A DNA stretch of 64,000 nucleotides from Massilia mucilaginosa (GTDB lineage Bacteria > Pseudomonadota > Gammaproteobacteria > Burkholderiales > Burkholderiaceae_D): NCBI RefSeq assembly GCF_011682145.1, contig NZ_WHJH01000004.1, positions 186,001-250,000 of the forward strand, given 5' to 3'. The notes under the pieces are model-generated. The model searched no databases. It saw nothing but the letters and a program-made list of their open reading frames with translations, and was not told where the DNA came from. A program made the position numbers and the translations under genes. Shown here piece by piece: positions 29,101 through 36,517 of this stretch. Numbering within the stretch: the stretch's first letter is position 1; each line of letters begins with the position of its first letter.

Positions 29101-29807
29101 TCGTCGTTGTCGTAATCCGGATGGATCCAGATCCGTTGCAGCATCATCACCACATCGAACGCGTACAGCAGACCCTTGTCGGCGACCAGCACATCGAGGA
29201 ACGGACAGCCGTCGGACGCCGGTTCGTATTCTTCGTTGACGGTTTCGGTCGCCAGCAAGACGGCATCGGACTCCGGCGAGCCATGCCGCTCGCGCCGGGA
29301 AATGCGGGCGATGGCTTCGATGACGCCCGGGCCGTCGGGGGCGCCGCCGGCGCGCGCTCGCAAAGGGCAATGCTCGCGCACGCGCTTGAGGTACAGCGCC
29401 CAGCGCAAATCGGCGTTGGTGCTGGGTGGCGGACCGGGGTGGCGGCGCGAGGGCAGGACATGCGCGGCCAGTTCCGGCGACAGTTGGACCAGCGCATCGG
29501 CGGCTAGCCATGGCGGTGTGTCGCCCGGTAGCGCCAGCGGGGTGGCGGCAGCTGGCGCAGCCGGCTTGGCTGCGGCGGGAGCCGCCACGACTGCCGCCGC
29601 GGCACCGGTTTCGGCATAGCCCTTGGCCGTTTTCTCGCGAATCAGCTTGTCCAGCGCCGCCGATGCCCTGGCCTGGTCGGGGAAGCTCTTGCACTGGCGC
29701 TGTCCGGCCGTGCCGATCTTGCCGAAGCCGATATGCAGCTCGCTCCCCGCTTGTTCAACCTCCCAGAATTTGCTGGAAACGCCGTCACTCAATTCAAATC
29801 GCCGCAT
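26121..29807 (-). CDS. WGR-DUF4132 protein, full-length copy
   Basis: The product has 1228 residues from the ATG at 29807; an ATG at 29822 would add MNGQT but lacks a ribosome site, whereas GGGCAG fits 29807. The WGR domain reads KFWEVEQAGSELHIGFGKIG. An Ala/Pro linker (70-110) precedes AHVLPSRRHPG. The conserved blocks LLLDFGPRQFRVGFDETLK, LLKKDARTIAAQQVLRLE, HPLVRHLAQRLVWGVY and LFADYELLQPFVQIGRDTH are all present, ending SELIGDMNKLCA. It is most alike, by eye, to the WGR-deleted copy at 22606-26085, suggesting those two are sister duplicates. Confidence 0.9.
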   Translation of the reverse strand: MRRFELSDGVSSKFWEVEQAGSELHIGFGKIGTAGQRQCKSFPDQARASAALDKLIREKTAKGYAETGAAAAVVAAPAAAKPAAPAAATPLALPGDTPPWLAADALVQLSPELAAHVLPSRRHPGPPPSTNADLRWALYLKRVREHCPLRARAGGAPDGPGVIEAIARISRRERHGSPESDAVLLATETVNEEYEPASDGCPFLDVLVADKGLLYAFDVVMMLQRIWIHPDYDNDDSVYTADHVSWGVHRLYGVTTLALRAHLAHAPQALWEQCVQRARAAAGTLHTRARPLLAALLPDAPELANELALMLQPETDDKGLPKWNSNYAWLIVYATSPEAKQALRLWPSGEGLWRDTFHSSLRGLATALQDRGAAAIDAIMGGSWADQTAQALGCIGTPEAIAALAQRHYYEWQFGYLVEAVERWPDAAMAGLSQVIASREQGPDRARQLLAAAVARHAHRVPALAPWMTAPAWKVLSVAAAQYITVRDCAAASDLPPVLAAPPWRAPATREAAAFALAPLALAPVADWSEAEREHLAGKRSFYDGTGHIKSRRAEAKAAVAAVDLDGSLAGWIDCLAPGQAIEDATSAIVALPEPINARVWNAVVTLGMNHPGAALARIGLPALPGLIATFTRAPSQELEYVTCFGAVELAAPMAHVYATLKTSALLAMARAWFLRFPEHAACALIAPALGKVCAGRDHARRVLGLLERAGHRDLLIEVAGRYGRDDVGAAMRALLDQGPLQNYPAKIGKLPGFCTPLVWSRPVLAANGKALPDAAMDAIAIMLRFPHADGVYAGIDQIKQACTPESLSDFAWDLYFAWVDDGAKAKENWAFYALGLLGNDDTARRLTSLLRVWPGHGLHARAVTGLDVLALIGSDTALMLLNGIALKLKFKPLQDRAQEKIKAIAEARGLTSDELEDRLAPDLGLDEQGTLLLDFGPRQFRVGFDETLKPFVRDADGTRSADLPKPKRTDHAELAADAVKRFKLLKKDARTIAAQQVLRLELAMCAQRRWPVQVFNDCMVTHPLVRHLAQRLVWGVYDAHGRLQACFRVTPEGAFSDAADDAVALPQGEGAVIGIPHALDMAPADATAFGQLFADYELLQPFVQIGRDTHTLDEGEETYHALGRWDGEVVPTGRLLGLLNQGWRLGETHDSAMIRDLLKVLGDGYTATLDMAPGIRAGSAHEFAEQTLGSVCIGRGGPKDIRESVPLSSLGAATVSELIGDMNKLCA

Positions 29808-29850
29808 GGTCTGCCCATTCATATCATATGTTATGCCAGGCGCCCATTCG

Positions 29851-29886
29851 GGCGCACCGGAACGTCTTGTCCCGCATCAGTTCACT
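29851..29886 (-). pseudogene. Relic of the 3' end of another deleted array copy
   Basis: The spacer upstream of the copy starting at 29807 is 109 bp, the longest in the array. On the minus strand it holds codons for SELMRDKTFRCA, clearly related to the family tail SELIRDMQxLCA, but no complete gene. The conserved CAGTGAACTGAT stretch supports common origin. It is best explained as the leftover of an almost completely deleted unit between two intact genes. Confidence 0.55.
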
Positions 29887-29916
29887 GTGCGCGACCGGCC
29901 ACCAGGCCGGCGTGCA

Positions 29917-32900
29917 TCACGCGCACAATTGCTCCATATCCCGGATAAATTCGCTGACAACGATCGGGTCGAGCGCGGCCAGGCGCGCATCTTCGTCCGC
30001 GCCGATGTGCTCGAGGACCAGCTTGACCAGCGTCTGTTCTTCGTCACCGTCGATAAAGCCTGCCGTCAGGCCGGGCGCGATGATCAGGTGCGCCAGCTTG
30101 CTCTGGCCGAACCACCGCGAAAATTTGACCGTCTCGCCGCCGCTGCCGATCTCGCGGGACCAGCCCCGGTCGACGAGTCCGAGCAGGCGGCCGGCACTGA
30201 TCACCGCGCCGTTCCAGCGCGTCAGCGCCCGGCTGCCGCGTTCAGCCTGGGTCAGCGCGTGCGTGTCGCGCGCGAGCTGGGCGAACGGCTGCAGCAGTTC
30301 GTAGTCGGCGAACAGCCGGGCGAAGGCGGCGATGAGGGCCGGGTCGAGCTCCACCGGGTGCGGGATGCCGATCCGGATATCTTCCCCCGGCGCCAGCGCA
30401 AAGGCGTCGTCCGCGTGGTCGGTGTAGCCGCCGTCGGGCGCCACGCGGAAGCTGGCCAGCAGCTCGCCGTCGCCGCCGTACGCGCCCCAGACCAGGCGCT
30501 GCACCAGATGACGCAGCAGCGGGTGGCCAGCCAGGAAGTCCCGGAATGCCTGCGCTGTCCAGCGCCGCCGCCTGCACATTGCCTGTTCCAGGCGCCGCAC
30601 CTGCTGCGCGGCGATGGTGCGCGCATCCTTCTTGAGCAGCTTGTAGCACTCCACGGCGGCTGCCGCCAGTTCGGCGTCGTCGGTTTTCTTCGGTTTTGGC
30701 AGCTCGTCCAGGCGCGCACCAAGCGCCTCGCGCACGGTCGGCTTGAGCGCCTCGTCGAAGCCGACGCGGAACTGGCGCGGGCCGAAGTCGAGCGTCATTT
30801 CGCCGTCTTCATCAAGGCCCAGGTCGGGAGCCAGGCGGTCTTCCAGTTCCTCGGAACCGAGTTCGAGGGCTTCGGCGATCTCGCCGATCTTGTCGTCGGC
30901 GTGGGACTGCAGCGCGTAAAACTTGGCCTTGCTGGCGATTCGGTGCAGGAGCATGAGGGCGGTGTCGCTGCCGATCATGGCCAGCACGTCGACACCCACC
31001 AGGGCGCGCGCGTTGAGTTTTTCGCCGGGCCAGGCGCGCACCAGCGGCGTGAGCTTGCGCGCGCTGTCGTCGTTGCCAAGCAGGCCAAGTGCGTAAAACG
31101 CCCAGTTTTCCTTGGTCTCGCCGCCACGTTCGGCCCAGGCGCGGAACAGCTCCCAGGCGAAATCGGCCAGCGACTCCGGCGTGCACGCCTGTTTGAGCTG
31201 GGTCACGCCGGCGTAAATGCGGTCGGTGTGCGGAAAGCGCAGCATGACGCCGATGTTGTCGAGCGCGGCGTCGGGCAGCGCCTTGCCGTTGCTGGCCAGG
31301 CGAGGGCGGGTCCATCCCAGCGGATCCCAGAAGTACGGCATTTTGCCGATCTTGGGCGGATGCAGCGTGAGCGGATCTTCATCGAGCATGGCGCGCATGG
31401 CGCCGGTAACGGCGGCGTCGCCATAACGGGCGGCGACCTCCATCAGCACGCCGTCATGGCCGGCGCCGGCCAGCATGCGCAGGGCCTGGCGCGCCTGGTC
31501 GCGCGGCGCGCCCGGTTCGCCCAGGGCGGTGGCGGTCAGGCCGCAGGCGGCATGCTCGGGATTGCGCAGCAGCCAGCTGCGCGCACTGGCGATCATCTTT
31601 CCCGGCTTGGGCATGGCGTAGGCACGCGCCAGCGGCGCCGCCAGCTCGACCGCACCGAAGTGCTGCGCGTAGTGCAGGTTATCCGGAAGCTGGTGTTCGA
31701 TCAGGGCGACCAGTCCGGGCAAGCCGGCCAGGCCCACGGCGGCGATGGCGCAGCCGGGGTGGTTGATGCCGGTTGCGGCCAGCGCGTTCCAGACCTGCAC
31801 GTTCAGCGGCGCCGGCAGCGCCGCGATCAGGCGCGCGCCTTCCACCGGCGGTTTGTAGGAGCCGGTGCTGGCGCGCCATGCCGCGATCAGCGCATCGGCG
31901 TCGCCAGCCGCGATCGCGTCGTTGGCAAACGGCGTGGCCGGGCCGTGGTAGTGAAGGTAGCGGGGCTCCTTGCCCAGTTGTTCGCGCTGCTGCGCGCTCC
32001 AGCGTTCGAGCGGCGCCAGGGGCAGCGGGGCCAGCGCCAGCGCGGGGGCGGATGCCGGCTTCGTCGATGGGTTCTTCCAGGGCGGGTTGACCAGCACCGG
32101 TGGCAGGTCGGCCGCGTCGGCGATGTCGGGTACGCCGAGGTAGCGCGCGGCGGCGTTCGAGAGTACCTTCCACGCACCAGCCGACAGCCATGGCTTGAAC
32201 GCGGGGACCATGGGGGCGTTGGTGGCGAGTACCTCGGCCAGCGCGCAGCGTGCGTAGCGCGGCCCGCAGCCGTCTTTGGCAATCAGTTCGCTCAGCACGG
32301 CCATCGCCGCCTGCGGCCAGCGCGTAGCCGCCGCCTCGAAACGACTGGACGAATGCGCCAGCGCCGTCATCGCGTCGAGCGTGCCGATGCAACTGAGACC
32401 GTCCGAGGTTTCCTCGAACAGGGCATGCGGCGCAAGTACTGCGACCGCGTGGGCGCCACGGTCGCACACCACGGTGGCCACGTTCACTGCCGACCTGCCG
32501 ATATTGAACTCGCCGCAGCTTGCCGCCTGGGGCCAGCGGCGCAACGCCTTGATGGCGGCGTCCGATGTGGCGTAAGCCTTGAACCACTCATAGGGTTCGA
32601 ACCACGGGGCAGGCGGCTGGCCTGGTGGCGCCTGCGCCGCCAGGATCAGTTCATTGGCCAGGTCCTGCGCCTCGGGCAGCAGGATGGGCAGCAGGGGACG
32701 GCGCCATTCCGGCAGCGATGGCGCGGCCAGCCGCATCAACCGCTCGCCGTCGTTCCAGTCCTCCTCGCGCGCCTGCGCCAGGTGCTCGCGCAGCAGCAAG
32801 TCGCCCTCGCGATAGCCGCTGGACCAGTTGTAGCCGATATTGTCGACGTCGGCGCTGATGGAGTACGCCAGGCCGTAGCCCTCACGGCCCTGTTCGAGGA

Positions 32901-33570
32901 TCATTCCCAGCCGCCGTAGATAGACTGCGACGGCGTAGGGCAATCCTCTGTCGGTCACCAGGAAGTCGGTGAAGGCGCTGCGATTGACGTCGCCGAAGGC
33001 GGATCCTGTTGTCGATTCAAGCAGCATCATGATGGCGTCCGACGTTGGCGAGCCGCGCCGCCGGTCCTGAGCGATGCGTTCGATGGTTTCGGTCACGGCA
33101 TCGCGGTAAACGGGATCGGAGACCTCCGCACTGAACCTGCAATGGTGGGTGACCAGGCTGAAGTCGTCCCAGCATGCATCGGCATCGATGGTGCGCGGTA
33201 CACCTGGAAAGCGGCGCGACGGCATCGCCAGCGCCGCCAGTTCGGGCGATATGTCGACCAGCGGCTCGAGCGCCAGCCATGGCGCGACGCGGCTGTGCGC
33301 GGAGACGGCGGGTGCGGGAGGGGCGGGAGCGGCCGGCGCCGGCGCGGCGGCAGGTGGAGATGCAGCGCCGCTGTCAGCGTAGCCCTTGCCGGTCTTTTCG
33401 CGTATCAGCTTCTCGATCGCGACCGTCGCCGCGGCTTGGTCAGGATGGGTCTTGGTTTGCCGTTGACCCGACGTGCCCACCTTGCCGTAGCAGACATGCA
33501 CCTCGCAGCCATCTTGTTCGACTTCCCAGAACTTGTTGGAAGCGCCTTCGCTAAATTCGAAACGTCGCAT
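29917..33570 (-). CDS. WGR-DUF4132 protein, first gene of the array
   Basis: The product has 1217 residues from the ATG at 33570 (MRRFEFSEGASNKFWEVEQ). Longer starts at 33576 or a TTG at 33585 exist, but TAGGA lies five bases before 33570 and homology starts there. The WGR core is VCYGKVGTSGQ, with a linker rich in Ala and Pro to about 100. Its helical middle is among the most divergent: AMPSRRFPG, FTDFLVTDRGLPYA and a long variable segment ending DLLLREHLAQAREEDW. The C-terminal blocks are standard (TLDFGPRQFRVGFDEALK, LLKKDARTIAAQQVRRLE, HPLLRHLVQRLVWGAY, SEFIRDMEQLCA). As the most upstream gene it sits next to the only plausible operon promoter. Confidence 0.9.
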   Translation of the reverse strand: MRRFEFSEGASNKFWEVEQDGCEVHVCYGKVGTSGQRQTKTHPDQAAATVAIEKLIREKTGKGYADSGAASPPAAAPAPAAPAPPAPAVSAHSRVAPWLALEPLVDISPELAALAMPSRRFPGVPRTIDADACWDDFSLVTHHCRFSAEVSDPVYRDAVTETIERIAQDRRRGSPTSDAIMMLLESTTGSAFGDVNRSAFTDFLVTDRGLPYAVAVYLRRLGMILEQGREGYGLAYSISADVDNIGYNWSSGYREGDLLLREHLAQAREEDWNDGERLMRLAAPSLPEWRRPLLPILLPEAQDLANELILAAQAPPGQPPAPWFEPYEWFKAYATSDAAIKALRRWPQAASCGEFNIGRSAVNVATVVCDRGAHAVAVLAPHALFEETSDGLSCIGTLDAMTALAHSSSRFEAAATRWPQAAMAVLSELIAKDGCGPRYARCALAEVLATNAPMVPAFKPWLSAGAWKVLSNAAARYLGVPDIADAADLPPVLVNPPWKNPSTKPASAPALALAPLPLAPLERWSAQQREQLGKEPRYLHYHGPATPFANDAIAAGDADALIAAWRASTGSYKPPVEGARLIAALPAPLNVQVWNALAATGINHPGCAIAAVGLAGLPGLVALIEHQLPDNLHYAQHFGAVELAAPLARAYAMPKPGKMIASARSWLLRNPEHAACGLTATALGEPGAPRDQARQALRMLAGAGHDGVLMEVAARYGDAAVTGAMRAMLDEDPLTLHPPKIGKMPYFWDPLGWTRPRLASNGKALPDAALDNIGVMLRFPHTDRIYAGVTQLKQACTPESLADFAWELFRAWAERGGETKENWAFYALGLLGNDDSARKLTPLVRAWPGEKLNARALVGVDVLAMIGSDTALMLLHRIASKAKFYALQSHADDKIGEIAEALELGSEELEDRLAPDLGLDEDGEMTLDFGPRQFRVGFDEALKPTVREALGARLDELPKPKKTDDAELAAAAVECYKLLKKDARTIAAQQVRRLEQAMCRRRRWTAQAFRDFLAGHPLLRHLVQRLVWGAYGGDGELLASFRVAPDGGYTDHADDAFALAPGEDIRIGIPHPVELDPALIAAFARLFADYELLQPFAQLARDTHALTQAERGSRALTRWNGAVISAGRLLGLVDRGWSREIGSGGETVKFSRWFGQSKLAHLIIAPGLTAGFIDGDEEQTLVKLVLEHIGADEDARLAALDPIVVSEFIRDMEQLCA

Positions 33571-33758
33571 GGGCATCCTAGCCAAGTTTGAACGGAAGGG
33601 GGAGCGGGCCGCCGGCGCGCGCAGCGCTGTTGTTTCGCTTACTCATAAGTAATGATAAATATTGCAAAAAATGATACTTTACGGCAAAGCGGCACCTCTG
33701 TCGAGCCGGGCCAATCCGGTTATGATGCGCATCCGGACACCCCATCGTGAGACCTGCA
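33571..33758. promoter_or_regulatory. Divergent intergenic region, presumed promoter of the array
   Basis: This stretch separates the array from the oppositely oriented Sel1-like gene. It contains the only clearly AT-rich block near the array (33652-33685, with TAAATATTGCAAAAAATGAT). Leftward, elements like TTGCAA followed by TATGAG can be read but with a short spacer. Rightward, TATGAT at 33721 is a possible -10 without a good -35. I assign it as the operon promoter region from position only. Confidence 0.4.
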
Positions 33759-34484
33759 ATGAAGAAAACCCTGTTCTGCCTGGCATTGATGCTGAGCGGC
33801 GTGGCGCACGCGGACGAGCTGGCCGACGCCAACGCCCTGTTCGCGAAAAAGTCTTATCCGCAAGCGCTGCAGCTCTATACCAAGCTGGCCAATACCGGCA
33901 ATGCCGAAGCCCAGTTGCATATGGGCGAGATGTATTTTTATGGCGAGGCGGGCACGGTCGACCTGGCCAAGGCCGAAGCCTGGTTCAAGAAGGCCGCAGC
34001 CAAGGGCAACAAGACCGCCGCCGCCTCGCTCGAGATGATGAAAAAGCGCGACACGCGCCGCGCCGAGCTCGATTACTGGATCGGCAAATACGATGGCGCC
34101 GAGCTCAGCGCGGGCCAGTTCCGCTGTCCGGCGCCGCGCATTCCGGCCATGTCGAAGCAGAACGATGAAATCGAGAGCGTGTCGGCCAAGGTCGCCGCGT
34201 GGCAGGATTGTTACAACGCCTTCGTGCGCAACCTGAACGAATCGAGCCCGCTGACCAAGCGCATTCCCAAGGACATCGCCGACTTGCTGACCAAGGACGA
34301 AACCGAGCAGTCGCGCGTGCACCTGGAAGGCGTGTATGCCGGCATCGCCGAAAACGCCAAGGTCTCGGCCAAGCTGGTGCTGGCCGACTTCGGCGCCTGG
34401 CGTAGCGCCACCGACGCCTACATCAAGGAACACAACCGCATCGTCACCGATGCGGCCGCCACCGCGCCGCGCAAGGGCGACTAA
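33759..34484 (+). CDS. Exported Sel1/TPR-like repeat protein
   Basis: From the ATG at 33759 the product has 241 residues; an upstream GTG at 33747 would add four residues before an obvious signal peptide (MKKTLFCLALMLSGVAHA, cleavage before DE). Mature residues 20-80 form Sel1/TPR-like helix pairs (ANALFAKKSYPQALQLYTKL, AQLHMGEMYFYGEAG, AEAWFKKAAAKGNKTAA). The rest, to about 240, is helical with no recognised domain and contains an isolated Cys pair (FRCPAP and WQDCYNAF). Sel1 repeats mediate protein contacts in the periplasm. It is divergent from the array operon. Its stop codon lies at the edge of an inverted-repeat element. Function unknown. Confidence 0.8.
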   Translation: MKKTLFCLALMLSGVAHADELADANALFAKKSYPQALQLYTKLANTGNAEAQLHMGEMYFYGEAGTVDLAKAEAWFKKAAAKGNKTAAASLEMMKKRDTRRAELDYWIGKYDGAELSAGQFRCPAPRIPAMSKQNDEIESVSAKVAAWQDCYNAFVRNLNESSPLTKRIPKDIADLLTKDETEQSRVHLEGVYAGIAENAKVSAKLVLADFGAWRSATDAYIKEHNRIVTDAAATAPRKGD

Positions 34485-34643
34485 GTAAGCGTACAGAAAT
34501 TATTGTCATTTATAGCGAACAGAAGCGGATGCCTGGCACGGCGCACGCCGCGACGCAGTGCGAGCACTGCTAGCGGTGGGCAACGCAGCAAGGCGCCGCT
34601 TATGGAAGCTGGAAATGACAAGAATGTATGTGCACTTACTTAG
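34481..34643. repeat. Imperfect terminal inverted-repeat element (MITE-like)
   Basis: The left end CTAAGTAAGCGTACAGAAAT and the following TATTGTCATTT are matched, in reverse complement, by the right end (CTAAGTAAGTGCACATACAT then TCTTGTCATTT, 34610-34643). About 28 of 36 positions agree. The GC-rich interior (about 95 bp) has no open frame of note. It lies between the stop of the Sel1-like gene, which it supplies, and the stop of lexA. It could be a miniature transposable element or an interspersed repeat acting as a bidirectional terminator. Confidence 0.6.
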
Positions 34644-34659
34644 GCACTACAGGCGCGGC

Positions 34660-35295
34660 TTAGTTCCAGCTGCGCATCAACCCCACCGCCAGGCCTTCGA
34701 GCGCAAACTCGTCGGTCGCCGGATCGACGTGGATGACCTTGAAGTCCGGGTTCTCCGGGAGCAGTTCGATCAGCGAGCCGGTCTTTTTGTAGCGCTTGAC
34801 GGTGACATCGTCACCGATGCGGGCCACCACGATCTGGCCATTCTTGGCGCTGTCGACCTTTTTGACGGCCAGCAGGTCGCCATCCATGATGCCGGCATCG
34901 CGCATCGACCAGCCACGCACCTTGAGCAGGAAATCGGGCCGCGACGAGAACATCGCCGGGTCCACGCTGTAGGTTGCCTCCACATGTTCCTGCGCCAGGA
35001 TGGGCGAACCGGCGGCCACGCGCCCGACCAGCGGCAGCGACATGAGCAGGTTCGGCGGCGGCATGGGAATGGCGTCGACGCTGGCGCCGATCAGGCGGAT
35101 GCCGCGCGAGGTGCCCGGTGAAATTTCGATGGCGCCCTTGCGCGCGAGCGCCTGCAGGTGCTCCTCGGCCGCGTTGGCCGACTTGAAGCCCAGTTCATTG
35201 GCGATCTCGGCACGGGTCGGAGGAAAGCCCGTGTTCTCGATCGCATCCTTGATCAGGTTGAGGATTTGTTCTTGCCGTGGTGTGAGCTTGATCAT
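34660..35295 (-). CDS. lexA: LexA repressor, SOS regulator and self-cleaving protease
   Basis: LexA represses DNA-damage genes until RecA filaments trigger its autoproteolysis. The product is 211 residues from the ATG at 35295 ([15 protein letters not shown]); the longer upstream frame would extend through the SOS boxes and is rejected. Residues 1-70 are the winged helix domain ([20 protein letters not shown]). The cleavage site is Ala95-Gly96 in GRVAAGSP. The catalytic pair is Ser130 (RGWSMRD) and Lys167 (VTVKRYK), at the family's 37-residue spacing. Two SOS boxes lie immediately upstream, implying autoregulation. Length and motifs are typical. Confidence 0.97.
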   Translation of the reverse strand: MIKLTPRQEQILNLIKDAIENTGFPPTRAEIANELGFKSANAAEEHLQALARKGAIEISPGTSRGIRLIGASVDAIPMPPPNLLMSLPLVGRVAAGSPILAQEHVEATYSVDPAMFSSRPDFLLKVRGWSMRDAGIMDGDLLAVKKVDSAKNGQIVVARIGDDVTVKRYKKTGSLIELLPENPDFKVIHVDPATDEFALEGLAVGLMRSWN

Positions 35296-35307
35296 CGATG
35301 TGCGGGA

Positions 35308-35323
35308 CTGTGTATATGGACAG
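35308..35323. promoter_or_regulatory. SOS box 1 (LexA operator)
   Basis: CTGTGTATATGGACAG matches the CTGT-N8-ACAG operator. It begins 13 bp upstream of the lexA start codon. Confidence 0.85.
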
Positions 35324-35352
35324 ACTGTATTTTTGTACAGTATTTCGCGCAA
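35324..35352 (-). promoter_or_regulatory. Putative lexA promoter
   Basis: On the minus strand TTGCGC (35352-35347) and TACAGT (35329-35324) are separated by 17 bp, the optimal sigma-70 spacing. The -10 and spacer coincide with the second SOS box. Confidence 0.55.
35325..35340. promoter_or_regulatory. SOS box 2 (LexA operator)
   Basis: CTGTATTTTTGTACAG matches CTGT-N8-ACAG exactly and is separated by one base from the first box. It overlaps the likely lexA -10 element, consistent with repression by promoter occlusion. Confidence 0.9.
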
Positions 35353-35486
35353 TGCAAGGGTTAATTAACAGAATGGGGAATTATTTGCGACAGGGGCTGT
35401 CCAACAACTATCCGCGATTGCAGGATGGGGTTCCGTCGCGAAATCAAACACCGTTACTCAAAAACCGAGACCAGAGGAGGTAAGTC

Positions 35487-35933
35487 ATGGATCGACTCCA
35501 AGTACCGCTTGCTGATTGCGAGCAAGACTTTGTCCGTTGGGCCGAGCGGCAGGTGAGCCTGTTGCGCGCGAAGCAGTTCGAGCAGCTTGATATCGACCAT
35601 CTTGTAGAGGGGCTTGAAGGCATGATCGGCCGTGACCGGAGGGAACTAGGCAGCCGCTTGAAGGTGGTGATGATCCATCTCCTCAAATGCGAATTTCAGC
35701 CAGCGCTCAAGTCGACCAGCTGGCTAAATACGCTTGCCCACCAGCGTGACGAGATTGGCGAGCTGCTGCAAGACAGTCCCAGCCTTGCGCAGGGCATTCC
35801 GGCGCTTGCCAGGCGCCGTTACCGGCAAGCTGTTCTGGCTGCGGCAAGGGAAGCGCACCTTCCCCCGAGGACATTCCCATCCGAGTTGCCTTACAGTGAG
35901 GATCAACTGCTCGACCAAGGCTTCGTGCCATAA
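35487..35933 (+). CDS. DUF29 family protein
   Basis: The 148-residue product resembles DUF29 proteins, common small proteins of unknown function in bacteria. The typical pattern is visible: an N-terminal DFVRWAERQVSLLRAKQFEQ, then DIDHLVEGLEGM, a helix with LKVVMIHLLKCEFQP, and the tryptophan-containing KSTSWLNTLAHQR. The start at 35487 is fixed by a strong AGAGGAGGT ribosome site. It is divergent from lexA, and the two SOS boxes lie about 150 bp upstream, so DNA-damage control is possible but not shown. It is followed by the ribosomal-protein promoter, so it is probably transcribed alone. Confidence 0.8.
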   Translation: MDRLQVPLADCEQDFVRWAERQVSLLRAKQFEQLDIDHLVEGLEGMIGRDRRELGSRLKVVMIHLLKCEFQPALKSTSWLNTLAHQRDEIGELLQDSPSLAQGIPALARRRYRQAVLAAAREAHLPPRTFPSELPYSEDQLLDQGFVP

Positions 35934-35968
35934 ATCACGCCCAATCGCACAGCCCACTCACAGCCTCC

Positions 35969-35997
35969 TTGTTTGTTGCTCCATTTCACGCTATAAT
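35969..35997 (+). promoter_or_regulatory. Strong sigma-70 promoter of the rpsF operon
   Basis: TTGTTT (35969-35974) and a perfect TATAAT (35992-35997) are spaced by 17 bp. The predicted start near 36004 leaves a leader of about 65 bp before rpsF. Confidence 0.8.
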
Positions 35998-36071
35998 CGC
36001 CGGCTTTCCCTTCCCACACTCGTCTTGACGCCGAGGTGGGCATTTGTTTAAACGTCCCTAAGGAGTTATGC

Positions 36072-36476
36072 ATGCGTCATTATGAAATCGTTTTTATCGT
36101 CCACCCGGACCAAAGCGAGCAAGTCCCGGCGATGATCGAACGCTACAAAGCCAGCGTAACCACGCGCGGCGGTTCGGTTCACCGTGTTGAAGACTGGGGC
36201 CGTCGTCAGATGGCTTACTCGATCCAGAAGCTGCCAAAAGCGCACTACATCTGCCTGAACATCGAATGCGACAACGAGACCCTCGTGGAACTCGAAACCG
36301 CGTTCAAATTCAATGATGCCGTGCTGCGTCACCTCACCGTTAAGATGAAGAAGGCTGAAACCGCGCCGTCGCCGATGATGAAATCGGTACAACGTGAAGA
36401 CGCAGCCAAGAGCCACCGCACTGAAGCGCCTGCTCCTGCAGCCGCGCCAGCGCCAGCTCCAGCCGCAGCAGCGTAA
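36072..36476 (+). CDS. rpsF: 30S ribosomal protein S6
   Basis: S6 binds S18 on the platform of the small ribosomal subunit. The 134-residue product opens [17 protein letters not shown] and contains [17 protein letters not shown] and [10 protein letters not shown], diagnostic of S6. The C-terminus is extended by an Ala/Pro-rich tail, as is common in beta-proteobacteria. The start at 36072 follows AAGGAG at a proper distance; an upstream in-frame start at 36036 is rejected. It is the first gene of the rpsF-priB-rpsR-rplI operon. Confidence 0.97.
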   Translation: MRHYEIVFIVHPDQSEQVPAMIERYKASVTTRGGSVHRVEDWGRRQMAYSIQKLPKAHYICLNIECDNETLVELETAFKFNDAVLRHLTVKMKKAETAPSPMMKSVQREDAAKSHRTEAPAPAAAPAPAPAAAA

Positions 36477-36517
36477 TTGTTGAACAAAAACCCTGAACGC
36501 GGCTTGACCTCACCTCG

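Larger units (their letters stand above)
1..33570 (-). repeat. Tandem array of WGR-DUF4132 (MolR/YehI-like) paralogues
   Basis: At least ten consecutive minus-strand genes encode paralogues that begin with a variant of MRRFELSDG and end with a variant of SELIRDMQxLCA. A full unit is about 3.7 kb. Spacers are 35, 36, 55, 37, 36, 15, 36, 27, 35 and 109 bp from left to right, so 35-37 bp is the rule. Nearly every copy has a purine-rich ribosome site 5-9 nt before its start. No promoter-sized gap occurs inside, which suggests one operon read leftward from about 33.6 kb. The array is not complete, since the leftmost copy runs off the window. Copies look moderately diverged rather than recent duplicates. 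Confidence 0.9.

Noticed and set aside
1481-32919. Very long plus-strand open frames across the array (for example 1481-4381, 7491-10121, 15760-19110, 19111-22617, 29623-32919)
   Set aside because: They are antisense shadows of the conserved minus-strand genes. Their translations are rich in Arg/Gly/Gln, lack family features and lack ribosome sites; such frames are expected in GC-rich genes.
1-33570. Array as an assembly artefact from repeated sequence
   Set aside because: Copies differ throughout, have different deletions and lengths, and the flanking spacers are ordered; simple misassembly would give near-identical units. Long reads would still be the firm test.
34660-35352. LexA with an extra 19-residue N-terminus
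   Set aside because: The extension would be encoded by the SOS boxes and promoter; the normal start at 35295 fits all LexA proteins.
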